Both the position numbers and the translations under genes were made by a program. The notes below the pieces were generated by a model. That model was not told the origin of the DNA, searched no databases, and saw only the letters and a list, made by a program, of their open reading frames with translations. Of a stretch of 64,000 bases of DNA, positions 7,493-16,351 are shown piece by piece (the stretch's first letter is position 1; every line of letters begins with the position of its first letter). The stretch comes from VRUE01 sp963728365 (GTDB taxonomy: Bacteria > Actinomycetota > Thermoleophilia > Solirubrobacterales > 70-9). Where the stretch lies: positions 2,212,463 to 2,276,462 of the forward strand of contig CAVSJI010000001.1 of the NCBI GenBank assembly GCA_963728365.1, given 5' to 3'.

Positions 7493-8764
7493 ATGCTCGA
7501 CCTGAGGCTGATCCGCTCCGACCCCGAGCGGGTCAAGACGGCGCTCGCGCGCCGCGGCGCGGCCGAGCAGGTCGACGAGCTGCTGGCGCTCGACGCCCGC
7601 CGCCGCGAGTTGCTGCCGCGGATCGAGGGCGCCCAGGCCGAGCGCAAGACGCTCTCCAAGCAGATCGGCGAGGCCAAGCAGCACGGCGAGGGCGCGGCCG
7701 AGCAGATGGCGGCGGTCGCCGAGCTGAAGGGGACGATCGAGTCGGGCAAGGAGGAGCTCGAACGGGTCGAGGTCGACCTCGAGCGACTTGCCTCGGCGCT
7801 GCCCAACCTGCCCGATCCCGACGCGCCGGACGGAATGACCGAGGACGACGCGGTCGTCCTGCGCGAGGAGGGGGAGCCGCCGAGCTTCGACTTCGAGCCG
7901 CGCGACCACCTCGATCTCGGCACCGGGCTCGGCCTGATCGACATGGAGGCGGGCGCCCGCGTCGCCGGCTCGCGCTTCGCCTACCTCAAGGGCGACCTCG
8001 TCCTGCTCGAGCTGGCCTTGGTCCGCTTCGCGCTCGACCTGGCGCGCGGCCAGGGACACGAGCCGGTCGTGCCGCCGGTCCTCGTCCGCGAGGAGGCCCT
8101 GATCGGCACCGGGTTCCTACCCGGGGACCGCGACCAGATCTACGAGATCCCCAAGGACGACCTCTTTCTGATCGGCACCTCGGAGGTCTCGCTCGCCGCC
8201 CTGCACGCCGGCGAGATCCTCGCGGCCGACAGCCTGCCGCTGCGTTACGCGGGCTTCTCGAGTTGCTTCCGGCGCGAGGCGGGCGCCGCCGGCCGGGATA
8301 CGAGGGGCATCTTCCGGGTACATCAGTTCGACAAGGTCGAGATGTTCTCGTTCGTCGAGCCAGCCAAGTCCGCGGAGGAGCATGAGCGCCTGCTCGCGAT
8401 CGAGGAGCGCATCCTCGCCGAGCTCGAGCTTCCCTACCGGGTCGTCAACGTCGCCGCGGGCGACCTCGGCGCCCCGGCCGCGAAGAAGTACGACTGCGAG
8501 GCCTGGATCCCCAGCCAGGGCCGTTACCGCGAGCTGACCTCGTGCTCGAACACGACCGACTACCAGGCACGTCGCCTGGCCTGTCGCTACCGGCCGGACG
8601 AAGGCGCTTCCCCAGAGGTCGTACATACGCTCAACGGCACCGCGGTGGCCGTCGGACGCACGATCATCGCTCTGATGGAGAACCGGCAGGAGCGGGACGG
8701 CGGATTCACACTACCTACTATTTTGCATTCATACGGTTCTCCTGAAAGGATCGGCGTGGCATGA
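7493..8764 (+). CDS. serS: Serine-tRNA ligase
   Basis: 423 aa. N-terminal coiled-coil tRNA-binding arm (about 30-105), then the class II catalytic core: motif 2 SSCFRREAGAAGRDTRGIFR (about 256-275) and motif 3 NGTAVAVGRTIIALMENRQ near the C-terminus. It charges tRNA-Ser with serine. The sequence taacct 9 nt upstream of ATG 7493 fits a leaderless start although the gene also lies close behind the cytochrome. The stop overlaps the next gene's ATG (ATGA), coupling it to the response regulator. Confidence 0.97.
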   Translation: MLDLRLIRSDPERVKTALARRGAAEQVDELLALDARRRELLPRIEGAQAERKTLSKQIGEAKQHGEGAAEQMAAVAELKGTIESGKEELERVEVDLERLASALPNLPDPDAPDGMTEDDAVVLREEGEPPSFDFEPRDHLDLGTGLGLIDMEAGARVAGSRFAYLKGDLVLLELALVRFALDLARGQGHEPVVPPVLVREEALIGTGFLPGDRDQIYEIPKDDLFLIGTSEVSLAALHAGEILAADSLPLRYAGFSSCFRREAGAAGRDTRGIFRVHQFDKVEMFSFVEPAKSAEEHERLLAIEERILAELELPYRVVNVAAGDLGAPAAKKYDCEAWIPSQGRYRELTSCSNTTDYQARRLACRYRPDEGASPEVVHTLNGTAVAVGRTIIALMENRQERDGGFTLPTILHSYGSPERIGVA

Positions 8765-9411
8765 ATGCGGCAGTGCGGGACGCCAAGCGAGTCGTCCTTT
8801 GCGACGACCACGAGATCGTCCGTGAGGCGATCAAGTCGCGCATGGCCGATTCGAACACGGTCGAGATCGTCGGCGAGGCCGGCAACGGGCGCGACGTCGT
8901 CGACGTGGTCAAGGAGCTGGAGCCCGATGTCCTGATCATCGACGTCGAGCTGCCCAAGCGCGACGGGATCGAGGCGACCAAGGAGGTGCTCAAGGCCCGG
9001 CCGCGGACCAAGGTGATCGTCTTCACCGCTCACGCCCAACCCGACCTGCTCGCTCTGGCGCTGCGCGCCGGCGCCTCCGGGTACGTGCTCAAGTCGGCGC
9101 CTGCGGAGGACATCGCCCGGGCCGTCAAAGCCGTGACCGGCGGCGGCACCTTCCTCGGCGGCGACTTCGCCGGCGGCAAGCCCTCGGAGGTCGAGAAGCT
9201 GCTCGAGCTCTCGCCGCGCGAGCGCCAGATCCTCGAGCTGCTCGCCGAGGGCCTGCGCGTCAAAGAAATCGCCGAGCGGCTGCAGCTCAGCCCGGCGACC
9301 GTGCACACCCACGTGCGCAACGCGATCGCCAAGCTCGAGGTGGATACCCGCACCGAGGCGGTGGCGCTGGCGGTGAAGTTCAGCTACCTGGGTGCTGGCG
9401 GGAAGGCTTGA
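8761..9411 (+). CDS. NarL/FixJ-family response regulator
   Basis: 216 aa. Receiver domain 9-130 with acidic pocket Asp15/Asp16, phosphoacceptor Asp61 in LIIDVELPK, conserved Thr and the Lys in YVLKSA; LuxR-type helix-turn-helix 150-206 (LSPRERQILELLAEGLRVKEIAERLQLSPATVHTHVRNAIAKL). No histidine kinase is adjacent, so it is an orphan here. ATG 8761 overlaps the serS stop (ATGA); a second Met at 8773 is out of frame, so this start is firm. Its 3' end overlaps msrB on the other strand by 32 bp. Confidence 0.93.
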   Translation: MNAAVRDAKRVVLCDDHEIVREAIKSRMADSNTVEIVGEAGNGRDVVDVVKELEPDVLIIDVELPKRDGIEATKEVLKARPRTKVIVFTAHAQPDLLALALRAGASGYVLKSAPAEDIARAVKAVTGGGTFLGGDFAGGKPSEVEKLLELSPRERQILELLAEGLRVKEIAERLQLSPATVHTHVRNAIAKLEVDTRTEAVALAVKFSYLGAGGKA

Positions 9412-9805
9412 GCTCCAGGGCGCAGCCGTTGATGCAGTAGCGCTGGCCGCCGCGCTCGGGCGGACCGTCGTCGAAGACGTGCCCGAGGTGGGCGTCGCAG
9501 TGCCTGCAGACGACCTCGGTGCGGCGCATGAAGAGGCTGTTGTCGGGCCGCAGCTCGACCTGCTCGAGGTTGGCCGGCTCGGTGAAGCTGGGCCAGCCGG
9601 TGCCGCTGTCGAACTTCGTGTCGGAGTCGAACAGCTCGGTGCCGCAGCAGACGCAGTGGTAGGTCCCCTCGGTCTTCTCGTCCCAGTAGGGGCCGCTGAA
9701 GGCGCGCTCGGTGCCGGCGTTGCGCGTGACCTCGTACTGCTCGGGGCTGAGCTGCTCGCGCCACTCGGCGTCGGACTTCTGGACCTTCGGCTTGGTCTCG
9801 GTCAT
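9380..9805 (-). CDS. msrB: Peptide-methionine (R)-S-oxide reductase
   Basis: 141 aa. Repairs R-epimers of methionine sulfoxide in proteins. Zn-binding pairs are Cys51/Cys54 (CVCC) and Cys100/Cys103 (CRHC); GTGWPSFTEP (68-77) and RRTEVVCRHCDAHLGHVFDDG are the core; catalytic Cys124 lies in RYCINGCAL. ATG 9805 is preceded by aaggag, which decides it over longer upstream frames. It converges on the response regulator, overlapping it by 32 bp. Confidence 0.96.
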   Translation of the reverse strand: MTETKPKVQKSDAEWREQLSPEQYEVTRNAGTERAFSGPYWDEKTEGTYHCVCCGTELFDSDTKFDSGTGWPSFTEPANLEQVELRPDNSLFMRRTEVVCRHCDAHLGHVFDDGPPERGGQRYCINGCALELKPSRQHPGS

Positions 9806-9873
9806 CTTGCTCCTTTCGTCTGAAGCAAAGGTTACGCGGGGGGTATTACAGGGGGGTGACACGAGGCCGTGGA

Positions 9874-10002
9874 GCCCGCGGGGATGCCGCCTCGCCACTC
9901 CCCAAGCCCCGCCGAAGGCGGGGCTGATCGAGAGCCGCTTCGCGGCTGAGAATCACCCTGCGGTGCTGGGGGAGGGAGTGTCGAGGCGGCCTCCCCGCGG
10001 GC
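9874..10002. repeat. 129-bp composite palindrome between msrB and thioesterase gene
   Basis: Outer arms gcccgcgggga (9874-9884) and its complement (9992-10002) continue inward as an imperfect stem (ccgcctcg / cgaggcgg, then cactcccc / ggggagg..gtg). Inside are two small perfect hairpins: agccccgcc-gaa-ggcggggct (9905-9925) and agccgc-ttc-gcggct (9933-9947). The whole is a cruciform-like structure occupying most of the 218-bp gap. No gene is seen in the gap. Confidence 0.8.
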
Positions 10003-10023
10003 TTCCTGGGATCATGCGCCGCC

Positions 10024-10812
10024 GTGTCCGAGGCGTTCTACACGCGGGGCGATGACGAGGGCCGATTCGTGGCCACTGGGCTTACGCGAGGGCCATGGGA
10101 TCCCGGGTCTCAACATGCGGGGCCGCCTTCGGCTTTGCTCGGTAGGGCGGTCGAGGAGCTTGTTGGGGATCAGGGGTTTCAGGTTGGGCGGGTTGTCTTC
10201 GAGATCTTGAGGCCGGTGCCGATTGGGGAGGTGCGGATTGCTTCTCGAATCCTGCGGCCGGGGAAGAAAGTGCAGCTGGTCGAGGCTTCGCTGTCGGCTG
10301 ACGGCGGGGAGTTGATGCGGGCTACTGCTTGGGTGCTGCGCACGGCCGAGGTTGAGCTGCCGGAGGAGGCGATGGCTCGGGACGAGGTGCCGCAGGGGCC
10401 GGAGGAAGGGTGGGCGCCGGAGTTCTTTCCGACGGGGTGGGACGAGGGGTACCAGACGGGGATGGAGTTCCGGGCGGTCGCCGGGGCGTTCCTCGAGCCG
10501 GGGCCGGCGACCTTCTGGTTGCGGATGCGTCATCCCCTGGTCGAGGGGGAGGCGCCGACCGCGTTGCAGCGGGCGTTGATCGCCGCCGACGTGGGGAACG
10601 GGATCAGCGCGGTGCTCGACTACCGCTCCTATGTCTTCATCAACGTCGACCTCACTGTCCACTTCGAGCGCATGCCCGCGGGCGAGTGGGTCTGCGTAGA
10701 CGCCGTCACCCGCCCCCAGCCAACGGGAATAGGCACAGCCGAGTCCGTCCTCTCCGACACCGGCGGCCGCATAGGCCAAGCCGCCCAGTCCCTCCTAATA
10801 GCCCCCCGCTGA
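10024..10812 (+). CDS. Acyl-CoA thioesterase family protein (double hotdog)
   Basis: 262 aa, GTG start. The pattern GPWDPGSQHAGPPSALLGRAVE (about 23-44), VGRVVFEILRPVPIGEVRI and, in the second half, MRHPLVEGEAPTALQRALIAADVGNGISAVLD with FINVDLTVHFERMPAGEWVCVDA and a final GIGTAESVLSDTGGRIGQAAQSLL is that of TesB-like thioesterases with two hotdog repeats, which hydrolyse acyl-CoA to free acid. The last 40 codons use A/T-ending codons more than the rest, an odd local composition. Family assignment is from motif memory. Confidence 0.85.
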   Translation: MSEAFYTRGDDEGRFVATGLTRGPWDPGSQHAGPPSALLGRAVEELVGDQGFQVGRVVFEILRPVPIGEVRIASRILRPGKKVQLVEASLSADGGELMRATAWVLRTAEVELPEEAMARDEVPQGPEEGWAPEFFPTGWDEGYQTGMEFRAVAGAFLEPGPATFWLRMRHPLVEGEAPTALQRALIAADVGNGISAVLDYRSYVFINVDLTVHFERMPAGEWVCVDAVTRPQPTGIGTAESVLSDTGGRIGQAAQSLLIAPR

Positions 10813-10849
10813 CCCCAACGCCAGCCAACCCCCCAGCCTCCCAGTCCTC

Positions 10850-10907
10850 CGGGGACGTGCCGCAACTTAGGGGTCCGTATAGGTACCTAAGTTGCGGCAC
10901 GTCCCCG
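10850..10907. repeat. Palindromic element, family 1 copy B (perfect 22-bp arms)
   Basis: Arms 10850-10871 (beginning cggggacgtgccgcaactta) and 10886-10907 are exact complements with a 14-nt loop; total 58 bp. It lies between the thioesterase stop and the convergent MFS stop, its right end abutting the MFS stop codon at 10908. This is the best preserved copy of the family. Confidence 0.92.
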
Positions 10908-12089
10908 TCAGCGGGGGGATGGGAGGGGGCGGAGGTGGGGGGCTATGGCGACGGCAATGGTGGTGGCTGAGGTTAGGGCTATGGCCGAGGCTAGGAGGAA
11001 GGCGCCCTCGTAGTTGGTCAGGGCTGCCGTTAGACCCGCGAGGGGCGCCCCCAGGCCTACGCCGGCGTCGAAGAAGGCTGTGAAGGTGCCGAGAGCCGCG
11101 CCGCGCCGGCGGTCGGAGATGTCGTTGACGACGATCAGCGAGAGCGAGGGGTAGAGGAGGGAGAAGGCGGCGCCCATCGCCAGCGCCCCGGCGAGCGCCA
11201 CCGGCAGGCTGTGGGCGGCGGCGATCGCCGCCAGGCCCGCCGCCTCGACGCAGGCCGCGGCCGTGGCGACGCGGGCCGGACCGATCCGATCGGGGAGGTC
11301 GCCGCCGACGAGCCGGGTGAGCACGACCATCGTCGCGAAGGCGCCGAAGACGCCGGCGCCGTGATCGACTCCGCGCGCTTCGAGCAGCAGGACGACGAAG
11401 GCGGCGATCGTCCCGTAACCGATCGATCCCAGCGCCAGGGCCGTGCCGGGACGCACCGCCTCCTTGGCGATCAGCGGGTGATGCTCCTCCTCGATTTGCG
11501 GGGACGGCGCGAACGGGTCGGGAACCAGGGTGGCGATCGCCGCGCCCAGCAGCGGCAATGCCCCGGCCAGGATCCAGACCTCGGTGTAGCCGCCGGCGTG
11601 CTGGAGCAGCTCGCCGAGCAGCGGGCCGACGCTGAGGCCCGACCAGACCGCCAGCCCGTAGAGACCGATCACCCGGCCGCGGCGCCCGACCGGCGCCAGG
11701 TCGACGATCCAGGCCGAGCCGGCGGTGAAGACCGCGCCCTCGCCGGCGCCGAGCACGAGGCGGGCGGCGATCAGCCCCGGCACGCCCGCCGGGATCAGGT
11801 AGAGGAAGCCCGCCAGGGCGACCAGCGAGGAGCCGACGACGACGGTCGGCTTGCGGCCGCGGTGGTCGGCGAATCGACCGGCGATCGGCCGCAGCAGCAG
11901 GCCGGTGATCGCGTAGGAGCCGACGACCACCCCGACCGCGATGTTGCCGGCGTCGAGCGGACCGTGCACGTAGCGTGGCAGCACCGGCAGCACGGCGCCC
12001 ACCGCGAGCAGGCCGAGGAAGGTGACGAGGAAGACCCCGGCGAAGGCGAGTCCCGGCCGTTCGTGGCCGGCGCCCTCGGCCGCGCTCAC
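10908..12089 (-). CDS. MFS transporter
   Basis: About 393 aa with 12 apparent membrane helices. The loop 2-3 motif GRFADHRGRKPTVVVG (after TM2) is the major facilitator signature, and a second copy-like motif GGDLPDRIGPARV appears in the C-terminal half. Of the drug/sugar efflux type; substrate unknown. GTG 12089 is used as start; a TTG at 12113 would add eight residues. It may be co-transcribed with the HAD phosphatase gene upstream (gap about 60 bp). Confidence 0.88.
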   Translation of the reverse strand: MSAAEGAGHERPGLAFAGVFLVTFLGLLAVGAVLPVLPRYVHGPLDAGNIAVGVVVGSYAITGLLLRPIAGRFADHRGRKPTVVVGSSLVALAGFLYLIPAGVPGLIAARLVLGAGEGAVFTAGSAWIVDLAPVGRRGRVIGLYGLAVWSGLSVGPLLGELLQHAGGYTEVWILAGALPLLGAAIATLVPDPFAPSPQIEEEHHPLIAKEAVRPGTALALGSIGYGTIAAFVVLLLEARGVDHGAGVFGAFATMVVLTRLVGGDLPDRIGPARVATAAACVEAAGLAAIAAAHSLPVALAGALAMGAAFSLLYPSLSLIVVNDISDRRRGAALGTFTAFFDAGVGLGAPLAGLTAALTNYEGAFLLASAIALTSATTIAVAIAPHLRPLPSPR

Positions 12090-12147
12090 CCGAGCCCCCG
12101 CCGCTGTTCCCAATCCGCGGGCGGTCGGGCAATGGAACCGCGGACGG

Positions 12148-12933
12148 TCATCTCAGCAGCCCCGCCAGGTCGTCGAGGACGTGGTCCGGCGCCGGGTCGG
12201 CAGCCTCGGCGTCCTTCCGCGTGCTCGCTCCGCTGAGCACGAGGATCGTCGCCAGGCCGGCCCGCCGGCCGCCCTCGATGTCCGAGGCGATCCGGTCGCC
12301 GACCATCGCCACCCGTCCGGCGTCGCCGATCAGCTTCCGCGCCGCGTCGAACAGGTGGCGCTCCGGCTTACCACCGATCTCCGCCGTCATGCCCGACGCC
12401 GTCTCCACGGCGGCGAGCGTCGCCCCGGTACCGGGCCAGGCGCCACCGGGCATCGGCAGCGTCGGGTCGCGGCTCGTCGCGAACAGCGCCGCCCCGTTCT
12501 GCAGGGCCCGTGTAGCCGTCAGCAGCTCCGCGTAGTCGAACTCCCGATGCCCCGAAACGACCACGGCATCGGCCGTCTGTCCCGCCTCTTCATCGAGGAC
12601 GATGAGGCCCGCGTCCGCGACCAGCCCCTTGAAGCCAGGCGCCCCGATCACGAACGCCGCCTTCCCGACTCCAACCCGCTCCACGGCAAGCTGCGCGGTG
12701 GAAACGCCAGCTGTGACCACGCGCCCGTCCTCCACCGGCACCCCAGCCTCGCGCAGCCGAGCCGCATACGCATCGGGCGCCCGCACCGAGTTATTGGTGA
12801 CGAAGACGACCTTCTTGTCCCGCTCACGAAGCTCCCGCAACGCCTCGGCAGCGCCAGGAATCAGCTCACGCCCTTCCCAGACCACGCCATCGAGGTCGAC
12901 GAGAAAGCCATCGAATCGCTCCGCCAAGGTCAT
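12148..12933 (-). CDS. HAD-IIA family phosphatase (NagD/phosphoglycolate phosphatase-like)
   Basis: 261 aa. HAD motifs: I, FDGFLVDLDGVVW (8-20) with nucleophile Asp; II, VTNNS (45-49); III, GGKP; IV, VGDRIASDIEGG. The cap position and the length match the HAD-IIA (NagD, 4-nitrophenylphosphatase, p-Ser/PGP-like) group acting on small phosphate esters. Followed in the same direction by the MFS gene; a functional link is only inferred. ATG 12933 directly follows a ggag. Confidence 0.9.
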   Translation of the reverse strand: MTLAERFDGFLVDLDGVVWEGRELIPGAAEALRELRERDKKVVFVTNNSVRAPDAYAARLREAGVPVEDGRVVTAGVSTAQLAVERVGVGKAAFVIGAPGFKGLVADAGLIVLDEEAGQTADAVVVSGHREFDYAELLTATRALQNGAALFATSRDPTLPMPGGAWPGTGATLAAVETASGMTAEIGGKPERHLFDAARKLIGDAGRVAMVGDRIASDIEGGRRAGLATILVLSGASTRKDAEAADPAPDHVLDDLAGLLR

Positions 12934-12962
12934 CTCCCGCCCAGGCTATTGAGCCGATCCGA

Positions 12963-13052
12963 GCAGGGGCTGAACGTCTTGTACTTTTTCCGGAATGCGG
13001 CCACGCGGACAGCTTCGAGCGAGCTTCGGAAAAAGTTAAGTGAAGCCCCTGC
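12963..13052. repeat. 90-bp imperfect palindrome overlapping the ABC ATPase start
   Basis: Arms gcaggggct (12963-12971) / agcccctgc (13044-13052) and actttttccg (12983-12992) / cggaaaaagt (13027-13036) are perfect complements. The distal arm overlaps the first codons of the ABC ATPase if GTG 13040 is the start. The tttttccg core recalls family 4 (17448-17488, 30999-31035). Confidence 0.65.
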
Positions 13053-13786
13053 CCGGATCGGTCAGCGGCCCCGTGGTAGAGGCCATCGAGGTCTCGCGCC
13101 GCTACGGCTCTGGCGACGCCGCCGTCGACGCCCTGGTCGACGTCAGCACCGCCTTCGACCGCGGCCGCTTCACCGCGATCATGGGCCCCTCGGGCTCGGG
13201 CAAGTCGACCCTGATGCACATCCTTGCCGGCCTCGACGCGCCGACCGCCGGGACGGTCACGCTCGACGGCCGGGAGATCACCCGGCTCGACGACGGCGCC
13301 CTGACCAGGCTGCGCCGCGAGAAGTTCGGCTTCGTCTTCCAGTTCTTCAACCTGCTGCCGGTGCTCACCGCCGAGGAGAACCTGGTGCTGCCGCTCTCGA
13401 TCGCCGGCCGCACGCCCGACCAGGCCTGGGTCGACCAGCTGATCCGCACCGTCGGTCTCGAGGACCGCCGGACCCACCGCCCCTCCGAGCTTTCCGGCGG
13501 CCAGCAGCAGCGCGTCGCCGTCGCCCGTGCGCTGGTCTCCAAGCCAGCCGTGGTCTTCGCCGACGAGCCGACCGGCAACCTCGACTCGAAGGCGAGCGAG
13601 GATGTCCTGCGCCTCCTGCGCGACGCCGTCGACGAGTTCGGCCAGACGGTGATCATGGTCACCCACGACCCCGCCGCCGCCGCCCACGCCGACCGGCTGC
13701 TCACCCTGCGCGACGGTCGCATCGTTCACGACGACGCCCCCGGTTCGGCCGACGACGTGATCGAGTTGATGAAGCAGGTTGACTAG
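13040..13786 (+). CDS. ABC transporter ATP-binding protein (LolD/MacB type)
   Basis: 248 aa. Walker A GPSGSGKST (49-57), Q-loop in FVFQFFNLLPVLTAEENLVLPL, signature LSGGQQQR, Walker B VVFADEPTGNLDS, H-loop MVTHD. The FNLLP and EPTGNLDS patterns are typical of the MacB/LolD/FtsE-like subfamily that powers mechanotransmission-type exporters. GTG 13040 overlaps a palindrome; GTG 13073 (VVEAIEVSRRYG) is an equally plausible start. Overlaps the permease gene by 8 bp, so both subunits are made together. Confidence 0.93.
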   Translation: MKPLPGSVSGPVVEAIEVSRRYGSGDAAVDALVDVSTAFDRGRFTAIMGPSGSGKSTLMHILAGLDAPTAGTVTLDGREITRLDDGALTRLRREKFGFVFQFFNLLPVLTAEENLVLPLSIAGRTPDQAWVDQLIRTVGLEDRRTHRPSELSGGQQQRVAVARALVSKPAVVFADEPTGNLDSKASEDVLRLLRDAVDEFGQTVIMVTHDPAAAAHADRLLTLRDGRIVHDDAPGSADDVIELMKQVD

Positions 13787-16328
13787 GCTCGCCCTGAAGA
13801 GCCTCTGGGCGCGCCGGGGGCGCGCTCTGGCGACGAGCTTCGCGGTCGTCATCGGGGTCGCCTTCGTCGCCGGCTCCTACGTCCTCACCGACACGATCTT
13901 CGCCGCCTTCGACGAGATCTTCGGCGAGTCGCTGAAGGGGACGAGCGTCGTGATCACGGCGGAAAACCCGGTCAAACAGGCAAACGGGGAAGCGCCGACG
14001 ATCAGCGCCTCGCTGCTGCCGCGCGTGCAGAAGACCCCGGGGGTGAAGCTGGCAGCCGGCGCGATCTTCACGCCCGGCGGCTTCTTCGACGCCGAAGGCA
14101 ACAAGATCGGCACCAAATTCTCGTCGAAATTCATCTCCTCGGCACTGCCAGGGCAGCTGGAGTCGCTCACCTACGTCAAGGGGCGGCAGCCGCGCGCACC
14201 GACCGAGGCCTCGCTGACCGAAGGCGCGGTCAACGAGGCAGGGCTCGCCCTGGGGGACGAGGTCGGGATCGTCGGGCGGGGGCGGATCCGCCGCTTCCGC
14301 CTCGTTGGCATCACGCGGCTCGGCGGTGTCTCGTTCGGCAGCGCCAGCATCGCCCAGGTAACGCTGCCGGTGGCGCAGCGCCTCACCCAAAAGCTCGGCC
14401 GCTTCGACCAGATCTCGGTTGCCGCCGCGCCGGGGACCTCGGCGGCAACGCTGAAACGCCGCATCGCGCGGGAGATGCCGGCCGGCGTGCGGGTCGAGAC
14501 CGCGCAGGAAAATGCCGACCGCGGCACGGAGGAAATTCGCGAAGGGCTGAAGTTCCTGACGATCTTCCTGCTCGTCTTCGCCTTCATTGCGATCCTCGTC
14601 GGCTCCTTCCTGATCTTCAACACCTTCTCGATCACCGTCGCCCAGCGGGTCACCGAGTTCGGCATGCTGCGCACGCTGGGCGCCTCGCGCCGCCAGATCC
14701 TCGTCGACGTCCTCGTCGAAGCGCTGGCGATCGGCGTACTGGGTGCGGCGCTTGGCATTGCCGGCGGCTTCCTCGTCGCCCTGCTCCTCGACGCCCTGCT
14801 CGAAGCCTTCGAAGTCGACCTGCCGACCACCGGCCTGGTGATGGAGTCGCGCACCGTGGTGGTCTCGCTGATCGTGGGAGTCGTCGTCACCACGCTCGCT
14901 TCGCTGGTGCCGGCGCTGCGCTCGACCAGGGTGCCGCCGCTGGCGGCGCTGCGGGCCGCGCAGCCCGCCGCCGGCCGCGACCGATGGCTGCTGGGGATCG
15001 CCGCCGCGCTGCTGATCGGCCTGGCCGGCCTCGTCGCGATCCTCTTCGGTCTCTTCGGCAGCGTCGCGGCCGGAACCGCGGCCGGGCTGATCGGAGGTGG
15101 CGCGGTGGCGATGATCTTCGCCGTCTCTCTCTTCAGCCCCCACCTGGTGCGCCCGCTCGCCGGGATCGCCGGCTGGCCGCTGGAGCGGCTGCGGCACCTA
15201 CTCGGCCGCCTTGCCCGCGAGAACGCGCAGCGCAACCCGAGTCGCACCGCGGTCACCGCGGCTGCGCTGATGATCGGACTCACCGTGGTCGCCTTCGTCA
15301 CGGTCTTTGCCGCAGGCCTGAAGGGATCCGTCGCCCAGGTCGTCGACGAAAACTTTGCCGGCGGCCTCGTGATCCAGAACACCGACGGCTTCTCGCCGAT
15401 CCCGAGCGGCGCCGCCGTCGCGGCGCGCAAGGTCCCCGGCGTCGGCGCGGTGGCGACGATCCGCCGCGAGCAGACGAAGCTGCTGCCTGCGGGCAGCGGG
15501 ATGGATGTCACGGCCCCGAGCCGCGACGTCCAGCGGCTGATCGAGCTCGAATGGACGAAGGGCGGCGCTGCGGCGCTGCGGCGGCTGCGCAACGGCCAGG
15601 CCGTCGTCTCCGACGGCTTCGCCTCCGACCATGAGCTCGAGCTTGGCGACCGCTTCCGACTGCTCGGCCAGACCCGCCGCCGCCCGTCCTTCGCCGTCGC
15701 CGGCATCTTCGACTCGAAGCTCGGCGTGCTGGGCAGCGTGGCGATCACCCAGGCCGCGATGGCGCAGCAGTTTGGCCAGACCCAGGACACGATCGATTTC
15801 ATCGAACCGGCGCCGGGTGCCGACGACGCCAAGGTCCAGGGGCTGCTCACCAAGGGCGTCGAAGCCGCCTTTCCGGTCGCCGAAGTGCTCAACCAGCAGG
15901 AACTCAAGGAAAGCCGCGAAGAACAGGTTCAGCAACTGGTCAACCTCGTCTACGCCCTGCTGCTGCTGGCGATCGTCGTCTCGCTCTTCGGCATCGCCAA
16001 CACCCTGGCGCTCTCGATCCACGAACGGACCCGGGAGCTGGGGATGCTGCGGGCGATCGGCATGACCCGCCGCCAGGTGCGGACGATGATCCGCTACGAG
16101 GCGGTGATCACGGCGCTGATCGGGGCGATCCTCGGCCTGGCACTCGGCCTCGTCTTCGCCGCCCTGATCGCCCAGCCGCTCAAGGACGAAGGCTTCACCC
16201 TCTCCTACCCGGTCGGCTCGCTCGTCGGCTTGCTGATCTTCGCCGCCCTGATCGGCGTCATTGCGGCGATCGCGCCCGCCCGACGGGCCTCCCGCCTCGA
16301 CGTTCTCGAATCCCTGCAGTACGAGTGA
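13779..16328 (+). CDS. FtsX/MacB-like ABC transporter permease
   Basis: 849 aa, TTG start overlapping the ATPase stop by 8 bp. Two FtsX-type permease domains: helices about 17-39, 263-285, 315-345, 358-378 and, after an internal repeat (ARENAQRNPSRTAVTAAALMIG, about 485), helices near 500-520, 725-750, 770-800 and 820-840. The large extracytoplasmic domains (about 45-250 and 525-710) are typical. ERTRELGMLRAIGMTRRQV near the C-terminus is the conserved coupling loop; RVTEFGMLRTLGASRRQI is its counterpart in the first half. Such systems often export lipids, peptides or lipoproteins; substrate unknown. Confidence 0.92.
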   Translation: MTRLALKSLWARRGRALATSFAVVIGVAFVAGSYVLTDTIFAAFDEIFGESLKGTSVVITAENPVKQANGEAPTISASLLPRVQKTPGVKLAAGAIFTPGGFFDAEGNKIGTKFSSKFISSALPGQLESLTYVKGRQPRAPTEASLTEGAVNEAGLALGDEVGIVGRGRIRRFRLVGITRLGGVSFGSASIAQVTLPVAQRLTQKLGRFDQISVAAAPGTSAATLKRRIAREMPAGVRVETAQENADRGTEEIREGLKFLTIFLLVFAFIAILVGSFLIFNTFSITVAQRVTEFGMLRTLGASRRQILVDVLVEALAIGVLGAALGIAGGFLVALLLDALLEAFEVDLPTTGLVMESRTVVVSLIVGVVVTTLASLVPALRSTRVPPLAALRAAQPAAGRDRWLLGIAAALLIGLAGLVAILFGLFGSVAAGTAAGLIGGGAVAMIFAVSLFSPHLVRPLAGIAGWPLERLRHLLGRLARENAQRNPSRTAVTAAALMIGLTVVAFVTVFAAGLKGSVAQVVDENFAGGLVIQNTDGFSPIPSGAAVAARKVPGVGAVATIRREQTKLLPAGSGMDVTAPSRDVQRLIELEWTKGGAAALRRLRNGQAVVSDGFASDHELELGDRFRLLGQTRRRPSFAVAGIFDSKLGVLGSVAITQAAMAQQFGQTQDTIDFIEPAPGADDAKVQGLLTKGVEAAFPVAEVLNQQELKESREEQVQQLVNLVYALLLLAIVVSLFGIANTLALSIHERTRELGMLRAIGMTRRQVRTMIRYEAVITALIGAILGLALGLVFAALIAQPLKDEGFTLSYPVGSLVGLLIFAALIGVIAAIAPARRASRLDVLESLQYE

Positions 16329-16351
16329 ACGATGGTTGAGGCCGCGCGACC

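Noticed and set aside
13701..15907. Long minus-strand frames opposite the ABC permease
   Set aside because: Repetitive Ser/Arg/Ala or Asp/Glu/Gly composition typical of antisense frames; the plus strand encodes a recognisable FtsX-type permease.
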